Shown: in pieces, positions 23,467 to 34,939 of the stretch | How the letters are laid out: each line of letters begins with the position of its first letter | How positions within the stretch are numbered: position 1 is the stretch's first letter | DNA from: Podospora pseudoanserina | Lineage: Eukaryota > Ascomycota > Sordariomycetes > Sordariales > Podosporaceae | NCBI RefSeq assembly: GCF_035222485.1 | Contig: NC_085923.1 | Location: 2,852,001 to 2,916,000 of the forward strand | Length of the DNA: 64,000 bases | Direction of reading: 5' to 3' | Made by a program: the position numbers and the translations under genes | The notes under the pieces: model-generated | What the model was told of the DNA's origin: nothing | The model's input: the letters and a program-made list of their open reading frames with translations, nothing else | Database searches by the model: none

Positions 23467-24018
23467 ATGTCCACCTTCACCTCCCACCTCACCTCCACCA
23501 TCACCCCCGACCACATCACAAACCCCCACTCCATCCCAAACCCAGTCGACCTCTCCGCCGCCTTCCGCCTAGTCCAAGACCAGTTTCTCACCCTCGCCTC
23601 CTCGGCCCCCTCCCAAGAAAACCAGTCCTTCCTCCTCTCCCTCGCCCAGTCTCTCGAGGAGGACACGCTCCACCCCCCGACCTCCCTCGAGGGCACCTCC
23701 CAGGAGTTCGTCGACTCCCTCGATCGCGTCCCGCGCAAGTCCCTCTCCCCCGATGACAAATGTCCCATCTGCATGGAGAACTTCCTCGACGACCCCTACT
23801 GCTTGGTGGCTGAGCTCCCTTGCGGGGGGAGACACAGGTTGGATCTGGAATGTGTCGGCCCATGGTTGAGAACAAAGGGGACGTGCCCTTGCTGTAGGGC
23901 TGACTTGGGAGAGCGAAAAAAGAGGAAGGAGGCGGAAGAGAGGGAGAAGGAGAAGGGCAAGAAACAAGAGGTGGAAGAGGAGGAAGAGGAGGACGATATG
24001 GATGGGTTGTATGCTTAA
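23467..24018 (+). CDS. RING-type zinc finger protein, probable E3 ligase
   Basis: An uninterrupted frame gives 183 residues from the ATG at 23467. The RING is at about residues 99-143: CPIC, then PCGGRH, HRLDLEC, and CPCC. The position usually held by the second His of a RING-H2 or the Cys of a C3HC4 ring reads Asp (H-x2-D-x2-C). The N-terminal half is helical and Ser/Gln-rich. The tail is a strongly charged Lys/Glu helix ending in an acidic run and GLYA. It is probably a small cytosolic ubiquitin ligase of a fungus-specific family. The frame is open upstream to about 23411 without another ATG. A short exon starting at the ATG 23331, joined across a 52-nt intron with a weak GTCACC donor, would extend the protein in frame. 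Confidence 0.8.
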   Translation: MSTFTSHLTSTITPDHITNPHSIPNPVDLSAAFRLVQDQFLTLASSAPSQENQSFLLSLAQSLEEDTLHPPTSLEGTSQEFVDSLDRVPRKSLSPDDKCPICMENFLDDPYCLVAELPCGGRHRLDLECVGPWLRTKGTCPCCRADLGERKKRKEAEEREKEKGKKQEVEEEEEEDDMDGLYA

Positions 24019-24298
24019 TGTGGGTCGCACATGCACAAAGAGCGCTGGGAAAGAATATGGGAAGTTAACGATGCGATATCTGTCTCTCTGGTCTGTATAA
24101 AATGCTTGCAATTCCCAATAACCCGATGCAAAGATGTGAAATGACATTCGACGAGACAAGGCAACATGCCCTTATTCAACAACCTGAGCTTTTATACTCC
24201 CTTCACTCTCCTGTTTGCTGAGACGAAAGTATGCACACCTGATGCTCAGCCAATAAACAACCCGTCTATCCTCCTTCTTCTTCTGTTTGTTGCGGTTC

Positions 24299-24721
24299 TC
24301 ATTTTGGAAAAGAACTCGTCATCCTCCCCGCCTTCTTCCCCTCCTTACTAGAGTGGCTCTCCCTCGTCTTACCATCCCGCGGTGCTTGTTTCTCCTCTGC
24401 CCTCTCGTTTGTTTCCTTTGATATTTCCCGGTTGGCTCCCGAGGCTTCCAAGGGGTTGTCGTACGGCCCCTTCCAGCAGGATTGGAATTCCAAGTCGGGG
24501 TCTGTGACGGTTGGGTCGAAGGCTGTGGCGCACTCGGCGGCTTCGTCGTCCGAACCAGATTTGGTGGAATCGTTGGGTCGGGGTTTGAGGGAGGTGCGGT
24601 CTTGGTCGTCCTTGTAGGCTTGACGGGGGAGAGAGGGGTTGTATTGACGGGTTAGGGAAAGGGAAGAGGAAATGGGAAGGGGAGGCAGGGGCCGGCGGAG
24701 GGTGGTGCGGAGGAGGGACAT
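24299..24721 (-). CDS. Small conserved fungal protein, probable mitochondrial
   Basis: One exon of 140 residues from ATG 24721. The N-terminus (MSLLRTTLRRPLPPLPISSS) has basic and hydroxylated residues and no acids, as a mitochondrial presequence does. The rest is hydrophilic with conserved-looking patches QAYKDDQDRTSLKPR, TKSGSDDE, and NPLEASGANREIS. Such short Ser/Asp/Lys-rich proteins ending in SGAN-x-E(I/L)S recur in ascomycetes without a known role. The gene lies tail to tail with the RING gene, 280 bp away. The upstream frame stays open, but that part reads as leader sequence. Confidence 0.7.
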   Translation of the reverse strand: MSLLRTTLRRPLPPLPISSSLSLTRQYNPSLPRQAYKDDQDRTSLKPRPNDSTKSGSDDEAAECATAFDPTVTDPDLEFQSCWKGPYDNPLEASGANREISKETNERAEEKQAPRDGKTRESHSSKEGKKAGRMTSSFPK

Positions 24722-27700
24722 GATGCCTGGTGTGCTGGAATATATGTTACTCTTGGAGCGGGGGTCAACAGGTGTTTCCCGCCTGGGGAAAGGATTCAAT
24801 TTGATCAAGTATCGTGCAGTAGGGGTGATGAATTGATGGTGTTGCACAGAGATAATCAAACCACCACGTCTAAGTGGTGGTACCCCCCAAACCATAACAA
24901 ATGATCCCCCTCTGACGTCATGACGACGATCGCACATTTGAACATTCCCGCCTAAAATTACAGTTACACTTTTATCCCCCCCCCCTTTCATCAACTCGCC
25001 TCATCAATCTGAAAAGGGCTAGAGAATCGTGGTTTCCCCGCAGTGGGGCAGCCTTGTTCAATTGTCGTTTCTTTTTTATTCCGTAGGCGGTTCAGGTTCA
25101 GGGGCTTTCTCTCGGGTTCGTATGTAAGCAATACCACACCAACAACAGGGCTCAGGGCTGGAGGTTAAAGTTGGATGGAGATCTGTTTTTTTTCTTATTT
25201 TTTTTTTCAAGGAGTGAGTGTGGGAGTGCGGCATGCGACGTTGGATCGTAAAAAGAAAATGAAGGTGGTTATTTTTAGCGGATTGTGGAATTGCCATGTT
25301 TGGGTTTGTTTTCTGGGGAAGAAGAAATTGTGACAGCGGTTGTTGGGGTGGATGGTATTGGAGGGTGACATTTTGTTTCGACCACAAGTGATGCGAGACT
25401 GTTTATTATTGTTGGGGTTTCCAAGGAAAATGATGGAAAGAGAGGCTTCTCTCTGTTTTAGAGCTGAAAATCAATCAGGTCAACCGTGGAATGAAAGTTC
25501 TGGCTGGAAGATCTGGTGTGTCTTAGCCTGGCAGCATCATCAAAGTTCATCCATCGAACATCAGCTCAGATGTCCAGCATCAACATTCATCACCTGCCTT
25601 CCTCACCTATTGTTAAACAAGCCACATTCCCAAGTCGTTGGGATCTGCTGGTCGTCAGTCCTTGTGAATAACCAACCATTTGCAATGGTCCCCGCATCTC
25701 GATCCACCAGTCAGTGCCGGCTTACCCATACGCAGCTTGTGTATGCCAAATGCCAACCCTCTGACATCGACCACACCTCAGATCGCCCTTCCAATTGTAC
25801 GGTCCTCCGGCTCCGAACCCTGCCTATTCGCGCGTCCCTGAAATCTCTCCAATTCAGCTTGGCTCGCGAAACGTGCTCCGGTGTCTATCAGTCAATAAAT
25901 TTCCACCGCTGTATACCTCTTGCCCCAAGTACATAATTGGTGGCGAGAGAGAATGATCCAATGTGTTCTGCCCTGAATACGCCGCCCTTGGGCGGTCAAA
26001 CAACACCCAACACGGGAATACCGCAATGTCGCACCGTTCCAATCCCATGGGAAGGATTCATTCGCTTCTTCTCTGCTGGAACTTCTAGAAGATCTACCAC
26101 CCCCTTCCCCTTCCCCCCCCCCGGTTCCTTCATCGCTCGATTGGTTGCGATAGATAACGCGGCCGATATCCTATTCGTCGCTCCGTGCCGTGCGTTGGCC
26201 CGGGTGTTGGGTGTGTGGTAGGAGTGGAAAATGTATAATGTATGTAGTCAACACCGAAAAGGGGGGACGAATAAGACGCCGCAAGGCCGCAGCCGCAGCA
26301 GACCATCCATCCATCAATCAGCAGAAAAGAAAAAGAAAAACCGGGCTGGCGGATGGCAGGCAAAGGAAACAAGACTCTGGTTCGGCATGCAATAGAAGGC
26401 TTCCAGAAGCTCTTTTCCCTTGTCCGGATTCGATCATCTGGTTTCAGGTTGTGCCGCAGGAAGCCAGTAGCGTCATGCACAACACATCTTCGGGACCTGA
26501 GAGGGCGGACATGGCCGAAGTTCGGTTGGCTTGGTGGATTCGAGCTCTCAGGCGGCGTGGCGAAATGGTAGGGCCTCGGGCGGGTAGACGGAAGGTCCAG
26601 TGATGTGGATGAAGCCTCGGGGGAGAATGACACGAAGACAAACGTTTGGTGGTGAAGTGCCGTTAGTAGACCTGAGTGCGCCGCGGGGTCGCTGACGGGA
26701 ATGTTGATCAGTGTGTCCTGGCGATAGCCACATCAGGAACGACAAGACATTTTCACCCGAGACAACCACCCGCGATTGCGAACCTGAGCTTTTTGTAGCG
26801 GGGTCGTGTGGTCGTGATGCTTGGACCAGCCCCAAACCTAAGTCTTAGTTGATTCCACACTGCTTTTCCGCATTGGTCCTCAGCGCGCCTCACGCACATT
26901 TAGTACACCGCTTGTAGCTAATAGCAGCGACACCAAGCCCGTTTCACCGCAAACCGCACGTGGAAAACCCAGGATAACTTGCGTGCTTTAGTGCGCGGTG
27001 TCGCGGGAATTGACAGAAGGTAGGTGTACGGATACGCAGTGTGTGTGTCTCTCGCCCGTGATGTTTCGGCGTGCGGCTTGAGGTGGTGTTTGGTGCCGCT
27101 GCTGTTGATATTCAGTGTTATTCGTATCCCGTGATACAGGTCAAGAACAGGCCGCCGCACAACTGCACCTCTGCCTGATATCCACGCCGCCTTGCCGCTG
27201 TCGTGTATAGATGCGGGCAGATGTACATGGCCTCTTCCCGTGGTCCTCCCCCGCATGTGAAGACACGCACAACCTGTGATGCCGTGAGGGAGGAATCTCA
27301 CCGTTCGGCTAGCAATGCCAGATGCTAGGCCAGGAGATGGCTTGGAATTGCTGCGCACGCACAGATCAGCTAACCTCTTTTCCCTCTGGTCTCTGCCAAA
27401 ACAGCCCTCACCCCCCCGCCCGCCCCCATTGTGTGGTGGAGTGACCTCGCACCGTACCCTTCGCCAGAGTGAGGACAAGGGCCGTAAAGTTCCGAACATG
27501 TGGCATGTGGCATATGGCATGTGGGAAAGAGAGGGAGCGATCCAACGATACGGCACTCGTCATAAAAGAGATGGTCAGGGTCCGGGCTCACCGCACAGCG
27601 GGACCCAGCGACCCAGCGACCCAGCGCGTTGCAATATCGGCGATGGAAGCAACATGCCTGGAGGGGAGACATTGGGACGGGCTGGGACGAGCTGGGACAA

Positions 27701-29121
27701 GCTGGGACGGGCTGGCTCGAGCTGGACGGATCAAATGAATGGAATTTTCCCGAGGAGTCTTATCGCGGGTGCCTCCACCGGCTGAGAAGACGCCATTTTA
27801 TGACTCTGGCGCTAGCCTGCCGGGCCAGGGCTGGCTGGCTGTTCAGCGCTGGGCTGCGTGAGGGCCACGATGCGTCCCATCTTTGTGCGAATATTCCACC
27901 GCAGGCACCGCAGGCCAGGGGGGGCCATAATGTACGTAAAGTCGACGGGTCGCCATGTGGCCTTTGATTGCCTGCTGGAGCCCGCTACACCTCATGGAGG
28001 TAAGACAGAGACACTGACACCGAATAGCTCTCGTCCGAAAAACTTGTGCCCACTGCGAGGAAAAAGCCACAGCTTGTTCCCGGGCGGGATCTGCGCGCTG
28101 ATGAGTGAATCGGAAGCGCACTCAATTCCAGAATCCAAAAAAAAAAAGGTCTCACTCACCCCTAGTGGCGCTAGTTGGAGACAAACGGCCCCTAGACATC
28201 AAGTATCATATCTCATACATGATAACGACAGACCTCAAAGCATTGTTCGCCAGGGAGCCTCCCGTCGTATATGGTGGTAGTTAATCAGAGGAATGGTCAC
28301 CAGTTCCCTCTCTTTATCGCGACGGCAGCTCCACCCCCTCAAGGGTAGTGATCCCAGTGATCCCTGTGCATCCCAAGCCGCTTGTCCATCCGACCAGGGG
28401 TGCCGCTACCACGCCTCCAGCGACCAGCGCTGGCTTTCCTCCACCACTGGGCGGGCCAGCACCATTCTCGTCGAAGCCTTTCCCCTCTAATAAACAGGGA
28501 CCGACGACAAGCAACAAGCACTCCTCCCTCCCCCTCCCCTTAAATGCGAAACAGCTGCTGATGCCCTTTCCCAGTGCTGTGTAACTGCATCTAGCTTGGT
28601 CCCTTGTTTGTGTGCGCCTGTGCCATCGATCTCGAATTCCATCTTTTCGTCTTCTCCTCCCAAGAGAACAGAGCAAGCAAGCAATTGGCTTTCTTTGTTG
28701 TCGATACCCCTCAGCCTCTGGCCGACTGCCCGACCTGCATGCGTACCGCATCCTGCCGTTCTTCCCCAACACTCGCCTCTCCCCTCCTCCACCTCTACAA
28801 CAACACCACCGCCGCCGAACAACGCAAAACTGAGTGCGCCTGATAGATCCGACGAACTTAGCGACGCCGATTTTGACGACGCTCTCTACTGTATTATCAC
28901 CTCGACGACGAGCGGCCGGTTCTCCCGCCAGCTTTCCCGGTTCCGCTCTCCCACGCCAAGACCGGAGCCGAATGACGATCAGGTTTGGTGTTCTAGTGTC
29001 CCAGAATCACCAAAGCCGTTTTGAGCGCCGTCAAAGTGCATATCCTCAGGTTTTTGCATGGTCGTTTGAGTAGGAGCATCATCAAAAAGAACACGGAAAA
29101 GGGAGCAAAGAAGCGGTAGCC
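24722..29121. other. 4.4-kb stretch without a recognised gene
   Basis: This is the longest gene-free part of the window. Many open frames of 60-210 codons exist on both strands, but none has a domain, signal peptide pattern or consistent codon bias. Simple repeats occur at 27602-27625 and 27674-27713, and an A-run lies near 28137-28148. The last 600 bases are pyrimidine-rich and look like the leader of the kinase gene at 29122. A non-coding transcript or a fast-evolving gene with many introns cannot be excluded. Confidence 0.5.
27602..27713. repeat. Two short GC-rich minisatellites
   Basis: Three tandem copies of GACCCAGC lie at 27602-27625. Four near-perfect copies of the 10-mer GGGACGGGCT lie at 27674-27713. 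They are about 50 bp apart. Confidence 0.85.
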
Positions 29122-31088
29122 ATGGGCAACAGCCAGGGCAAGCCCGTTGACCTCGATGGCGAAGGTGGGTTGCAACAAGGAATCGGCGCATATCAGGAGC
29201 GGTCATACTAACAACGAACAGTGAACTTGAACCACTTCCGCCTATTGCGAGTTGTCGGACGAGGAGCGTTTGGAAAAGTACGGATCGTCGAGAGAAAGGA
29301 CACTGGGCTGTCGTTTGCGCTCAAGTACATTCGGAAAGATGAAGGTTGGTGCACCGTTGGGATCCCTCAAGGTCCTGACACCACAGATCAAGGACACGAC
29401 GACTGACATGCGTGTATACAGTTGTGCGATCTGAAAGTGTACGCAACATTATTCGGGAAAGGCGAATGCTGGAGCACGTGAACCACCCGTTCATCTGCAA
29501 CCTGCGTTACAGCTTTCAGGACATCGAGTATATGTACCTGGTGGTGGATCTGATGAGCGGCGGTGATTTGCGGTTCCACATTTCAAGAAAAACATTCACA
29601 GAAGATGCCGTCAGGTTTTGGATTGCCGAGCTGGGCTGTGCTCTGAGGTATGTGCACAGGCAAGGCATTGTCCATCGCGATGTGAAGCCCGACAACGTCC
29701 TTTTGGACGGAGAAGGTCACGTCCATTTGACAGATTTTGTAGGTTTCATGAGCCATATGACAGGGCTAGCTACGAGCGTCTGCTAACCTACTCACAGAAC
29801 GTCGCCTCCGATATCATGCCAGGCAAAAACCTGACAAGCAAGTCCGGCACCTTGGCATATCTTGCCCCCGAGGTCTACGCAGGAAACGGCTATGACGTAC
29901 GCGCTGATTGGTGGTCATTGGGTGTCTTATTCTACGAATGCATTTACAACAAGGTACGAGAAAGCCCACAGCCGTTCCATGTCTTTGTTCTCTTCAACGC
30001 TGGCCCCACATCGCGGAGTTCACCGGGAAGCCGCATGAGTAAGACTAACACCCGTTGCAGAGGCCGTTCGAGGGAAATTCCGAATCATCATTGAGCGCCG
30101 TTATTCAAGCTGCAAAGCCCAGGTTTCCCGTAACAAATCCTCCGGTGTCGCTTACATGCATGTACGCCATCCAGGCCGCCCTGGAACCCAATCCGAGCAA
30201 ACGTATGGGCCACACATGGGAGAGCTTCATTCACAATGACTTTTTCTCCATGATCGATTTCATGGCCCTGGAAAGGAAGGAGATTGAGCCAGTGTTTATC
30301 CCATCATCCGAAAAGACCAACTTTGACGCTACTTACGACTTGGAAGAGCTGCTTTTGGAGGAGGCGCCGCTTGAGGCTCGTGCGCGGAGACAGAAACCTA
30401 GGGAAAGGTTAAAGGACGACGCGACAGACAAGGAGATTCGTGAGGACGAGCTCTACAGGATGATAGAGACGGATTTCCGCAACTTTGACTACACTGTGGC
30501 CGCTTATAAGAAGTATGTTTCTCCACCATTTCCCTGCGGGTGCTCAGGCTAACAACCGTTCCCAGAATCGCATCACAAACCACCCAACCAAACGGGCAAC
30601 CAGCAGCACCAGCAGCCGCTGCCGGCAAAGAAAACCTCCAGCCCGGCACCGCCCAAACAACCGACACGGCCACAGCCGCGCCCGCCACGACAAACGGCAA
30701 CTCCCCAACCGACAGCAACAAACTCACCCGCCCCCCGTCAAACCACTCGCGACGCAGCGCCCCAGGCCGCCCTCCCCCGCTGCCGCCATACCCCCAGTCT
30801 TACAACCCCCGCGCTGGAAACCGTTCGGGACCAGGAATGATTGTCGAGTCCCCAACAGGCGGCGTACAGGTTACTCTCGACGGGGGCGGCAGCTGGAGCG
30901 ACCTTGCCAGACAGGACGCGACACTCCCAGCGGATGCCTCTGGGGCGAATAACGAACTGGATGGAAAGGAAAGCGGCGGTGGGGGTGTCTTTGGGTTTTT
31001 GAGCAGGAAGAAGGGGAGGGGGAATAGTCCGAAGCCTAAAGAAAGGGGTGTATTGGGCAAGGAGGGTGCGAGAGTGGTGATTGGGTGA
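29122..31088 (+). CDS. AGC-family protein kinase, YANK/STK32-like
   Basis: Six exons: 29122-29164, 29222-29344, 29422-29738, 29798-29953, 30061-30512 and 30566-31088, 537 residues. The start MGNSQGK is a good N-myristoylation sequence, so membrane attachment is likely. The kinase domain runs from about residue 20 to 275: GRGAFGKV (P-loop), FALKYI (ATP-binding Lys), HRDVKPDN (catalytic loop), TDFNVASD (metal loop with Asn in place of the Gly of DFG), and YLAPEV. A DFN metal loop together with the LRYSFQD and DLMSGGDLRFH motifs points to the YANK (STK32) branch. The C-terminal 180 residues are Pro/Ser/Thr-rich and probably disordered. The biological target is unknown. Confidence 0.92.
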
Positions 31089-32399
31089 TTGCTTTTCTAT
31101 CGTTATCATCTTTTCTTTGTTGAACATCTTTTTTTTTTCTGTCGTCGTCGTGGTACATTTTTGCACACACATCTACACTATCGTTCTTAATTTGTCTTCA
31201 CATACACTGTTGACTGGAGAAGGGGATGGGGGTGGGGAGGGAAGAGGTAGTGGTTGTTGCATATTCTATCCTTATGGGATAAGAAAAGGAGTCTGTTATT
31301 TTTTTTTTTTGTTTTTGCTTTTGTTCTCTTATGGTGGGTGGTAGGTGGGGCAAATAGGGTGGTATATTTTTTTGCATGGGGGGGACATCTCCTTTTATAT
31401 TTGCTAGTTGGTGTGGTTGAGTGGGAATGAGAATGGATGGGGGAAGAGAAATACAGGGTTTGTGTGTGGATGCTGAATGTGCGTGTGTTGTGTTCTTTGA
31501 TTGCGTGTGCGGTTGTTTATTTAGGGTTTTCGTTGCGGGTTGTTGTTGTTGTTGTTGTTGTTGTTGATTGTATGTCTGGCCTGGTGAGCAAGCGTTCGTT
31601 CTGTCTTCTCTGTCCTGGGGCAACATGATAGGATGACAGAATGCGTGCAAGGGTGTTGATGGGGTGGTTGGTGGTGGTGGTACTGGCTGGAGAAGTTATA
31701 TACCCATAGTTTTGTTGTTGTGTATACGTACATATTTGAAGAATAACAAAAAGTAAAATGATCATGATACGATGTCCTGTTGGAACTGTTGTGCTACGAC
31801 TGGACTGCGCGCGCATACTGGCCGACAACTTCATACTCAAGTGTAGCAAGCTCGGGGGAACAAATGCCACTCAGATGGCCAGGACGAATTTCCCAGAGCA
31901 TTGCCTTCAACACACAGGGTCACATAGTTGAAAGGCTTTCGATACCACTAGGCAGCATGTAGATACGCACTAAGTCACTTCACAATCACTTTACAATTCA
32001 AAGGGACACGAGATACACACACACACCATAATCACTCCTTGTTATTCGGGGTATCACAATCAAAATCCATAATTCCATGCTCGCCGCCCAAACAAAAACC
32101 CCCTCAATTCCCGATCGTGCTGGTGGCCCTCGTTAAAACCTGCCGAGCCCCCCCCCCCCTTACTGGGTACCCTCAGTCAGGAAAAGAGTGAACCACCCGA
32201 TCAATACATTGACCCATGGTCCAACAACTCCCGAACGCCCAAAATAAATCCCATCCAATATCCACAAAAATAAATCCAACAGACCCGCTCAATGCATACC
32301 CAACAACTTCGTCCAACGCCTCAAAAGTGTCGGAAGAGGATGCAGTTCGATGGAATCATCAATGGTACTAGGTTTCTTATTTGAGGACACCATTTCCCC
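31089..32399. other. Convergent intergenic region with (GTT)n tract
   Basis: 1.3 kb between the 3' ends of the kinase and glycosylase genes. It holds a (GTT)n microsatellite at about 31540-31566, T-runs near 31127 and 31298, and no credible gene. Confidence 0.55.
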
Positions 32400-33648
32400 C
32401 TAATCCTGAATCACAATCACCTCATCAGCGCCTTTCTTCCCCGCTTGGCAACTGGCTTGGAAGGTTTGACACCCTCCTCCTCCTCCTCCTCCTCCTCCTC
32501 CTCCTCCTCCTCCTCCTCCTCCTCCTCGGTTTTTGACAGCGGCGCGCCGGCCACGTCTAGCCTTGGGTTTTGGCATGTCCGTAGACCCCCACTCGGCTTT
32601 GCGCTTCCTCCCCTTCGGCGATGGCTTCTTCTCCTCCTGCCTCCCCCCATCCTCCTCCTCCACCACCTCCTCCTTGTTCTTTTCCTCCTCAACGACCACA
32701 GGAACACCGTCAAGAGTAATCTTCTGCAAGCGAGTAGCATAGCAGCTTGTCCGGTTACCAACTGTGACGTGAGCCAACGGTTCTCCCCCAGGGAGTGTAG
32801 GGTTCTCCGAGCCCTTGCTCCATCGATACTTGAAAAGCCAATCAGAGGGGAACTGGTGATAGTCACCGAGCACGCCAACAGCTGTCTGACAAACGTATCG
32901 GATCACCTCGTACAGAGTCTTAGTCTGCGCGTCGGTGAGATGGTTGCATTTCTGCTCTGGGTGGATCCGGGACTGAAACAGCACCTCGTCACCGACCCAG
33001 TTTCCGATCCCGCTGATGAACTTCTGGTTGAGAAGCATAGCTTTGACCGCGGCGCGACTGGCGCGACACTTGGACTGGAAGTACGCAAGCGTAAACCTGT
33101 CCGTGTCTTGCACAGGGTCGGGGCCGTTTTCTTTGAGAGGAGTATGGCTGCGAATGTCAGCGCCGGGGCAGTCCACGAGACGAACTCTAGCCAGGCGCCG
33201 ATAGTCGGTGAAAGCCACTTCCACCGCGGGGTTGCAGGTGGTCGTGAGGTGGAATTTTGTGTATTTGGGAGGCCAGGTTTCGACGCGTGTGTCCGTGTCC
33301 CGGTAAAGGGACGAGTAGGATGTTTGGACGCCCCTAATCTGAAGCCAACCCGTCATGCCAAAATGCATCACCACATGCGGAGCCTTATCAAGGACAAGCC
33401 AGAATAGCTTGCCTTGCGACCCGGAGGAGATGACCTTCCTCCCGGTCAAGGCAGCCGAAACTGCATCGCCGGTCGTGCCCGCCTTGCCAAAGACAATTTG
33501 GTCGTCGACAGCGGACGCGGTTCTGATGGTCTTGCCGACGAGATGTAGGCGCAGAAAGTGCACGATGCGCGCGACTGGGTTTGGGGTTAGTTATCATAAT
33601 GATACAGAACAGAAATCATGAAAACTTACCTTCAGCTATCTCAGGCAT
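32400..33648 (-). CDS. Formamidopyrimidine-DNA glycosylase (Fpg/MutM family)
   Basis: Exons 33648-33630 and 33574-32400 with a 55-nt intron give 397 residues. The first exon carries only MPEIAE: the catalytic Pro2 and Glu3 of the family, Pro2 being exposed after Met removal. Other family marks are HFGMTGWLQIRG, the helix-two-turn-helix GIGNWVGDEVLFQSRIHPEQ, and a C-terminal finger region (GNRTSCYATRLQKI) that has a single Cys and so resembles the zincless finger of plant and fungal Fpg proteins. It should excise oxidised purines in base-excision repair. The tail is Lys/Glu-rich, basic and nuclear-signal-like, with a run of about 17 Gly. Confidence 0.92.
32473..32527 (-). repeat. (CTC)n microsatellite encoding poly-Gly
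   Basis: About 18 uninterrupted CTC units on the plus strand encode a Gly run in the glycosylase tail. Length change keeps the frame. Confidence 0.9.
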
Positions 33649-34259
33649 GTTTGTGAGATGTGATGATCTCTGTCTAGAAGTCAAAGTGCGAGATGTGACT
33701 CGCGTGGTTTGGTGATTTGGAGACCAGCGAGTGCGAGTCCAACTACTTGAAAGCAGCTGAGGCATCAAAGATGTCAGATAAGACCAGATAGAGATACCAA
33801 AGATAGAGATACCAAAAGTTGTTGGAAGCAGACTTACAAAGATGGAAGACTTCTTTTGATGTGGAGGTGACAGAAAGTTGATCGATCACGAAGGTGAGAG
33901 TTGCATGTTATGGGAAAGGAAATGTTGGGAGAGACGCTCCAGGAAATATTGGGGGGTGTATATACATGGGAGGGACAGCTTTGCGGCGGAACCAAATGTA
34001 CACATATCTTTCACAGGTACGCTGCTGCAGATGCTCCAACAGGTGGTTGCGCCCCTGAAGCGTTGGCTCTTCGTCGGCGCGTCGTGCTCTTATGGACGAG
34101 GAATCAAAGGCAAAACACGAGTGCTCTGCGACTTCACGTGATGTGGTCAAAGCGCCCATGCTCCCGGCAACTGGCCAAGCTTTCAAGCTTTCGACAGCCC
34201 CACTCTGCCGCAGCGGGTTTTTCCACTGCCCCACACAAACTGGGCAGCTTCAAAAACTC
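33649..34259. other. Divergent spacer between the glycosylase and the snoRNA host gene
   Basis: No coding gene is seen. A TCACGTGA palindrome lies at about 34134-34141, roughly 130 bp before the presumed start of the snoRNA host transcript. The repeated word agctttc occurs near 34177-34190. Confidence 0.5.
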
Positions 34260-34363
34260 TGCGACTGCAACTTTTTCTCTTTCTTCCTCTCCAACATCAG
34301 ACCACAACCATCACAACCAATCTGCTTCTGGTAAGTCGCATTTGCTTCCGCAGACGCGCTTGA

Positions 34364-34470
34364 CAACAGCAACATTTCTATGATGACACAACCAATACCG
34401 CAAACTAGAGTCTTTGACCTTCGGGTATGAAACTAGCATTGTCACGTCAGTCTGAACTTTGTTGCTGTTG
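34364..34470 (+). ncRNA. Box C/D snoRNA 1 (25S guide, snR66/snR78 region)
   Basis: C box ATGATGA at 34380-34386 and D box CTGA at 34452-34455. They are enclosed by a perfect 10-bp inverted repeat, CAACAGCAAC (34364-34373) and GTTGCTGTTG (34461-34470). The segment CAAACTAGAGTC at 34401-34412 is complementary to a conserved 25S rRNA stretch that I recall as GACTCTAGTTTG, where yeast snR66 and snR78 guide 2'-O-methylation. A D'-like TTGA follows it. The guide before box D is not assigned. Confidence 0.85.
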
Positions 34471-34723
34471 TCGCCGCGCTGCAAACCACCGACCTTTGCA
34501 ATCCAGACAAGACTAACCAGCAAACAGTACTCTGGCCTCCTACGAGCCACAGTCGCGGGTGAGAATCATAACACCTGATTGATGGGCATCATTTGCCTGG
34601 TGGAGGTCGATGGGGACACAGCACCACGACCGACCAACCGACCTTGAACAACTCTCACCACCGGTTGAGGCGTCAACGCTATCAGGTCAGTGCCCTTCGT
34701 CACCCTCACCTCTTCCCATCCTC

Positions 34724-34819
34724 GGATTTCATGATGTTCTTACTTTGCTTCGGCAAGTTGGAATTACCGACTGAAATATCTTTTAATGAAGACACAAATG
34801 GCTGTTTCTGATTGAATCC
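34724..34819 (+). ncRNA. Box C/D snoRNA 2 (18S guide, snR77-like)
   Basis: C box ATGATGT at 34731-34737, D' box CTGA at 34771-34774, D box CTGA at 34808-34811. The terminal stem is GGATT (34724-34728) with AATCC (34815-34819). The guide before D' (TGGAATTACCG) is complementary to the universally conserved 18S segment CGGTAATTCCA. Counting five nucleotides upstream of D' points to the U after CGG, which corresponds to yeast Um578, the snR77 target. The rRNA sequence is from memory. Confidence 0.88.
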
Positions 34820-34939
34820 AACACTTCTTACCTCTTCACTTCTCCATTGGTTGTGCGGCTTTCAGACGCTAACATCCATCAAGCAGATCATCCATACCTG
34901 TCACTGAGTAAGTAGACAGCTTCTTTCACCAGCACTCGC

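Noticed and set aside
25340-28280. Open frames of 90-210 codons on both strands
   Set aside because: No domains, no consistent codon bias and no splice-supported extension.
34559-34685. Possible extra intron with a CTGATTGATG motif as another snoRNA
   Set aside because: No proper C box, D box order or stem; it is better read as part of exon 2.
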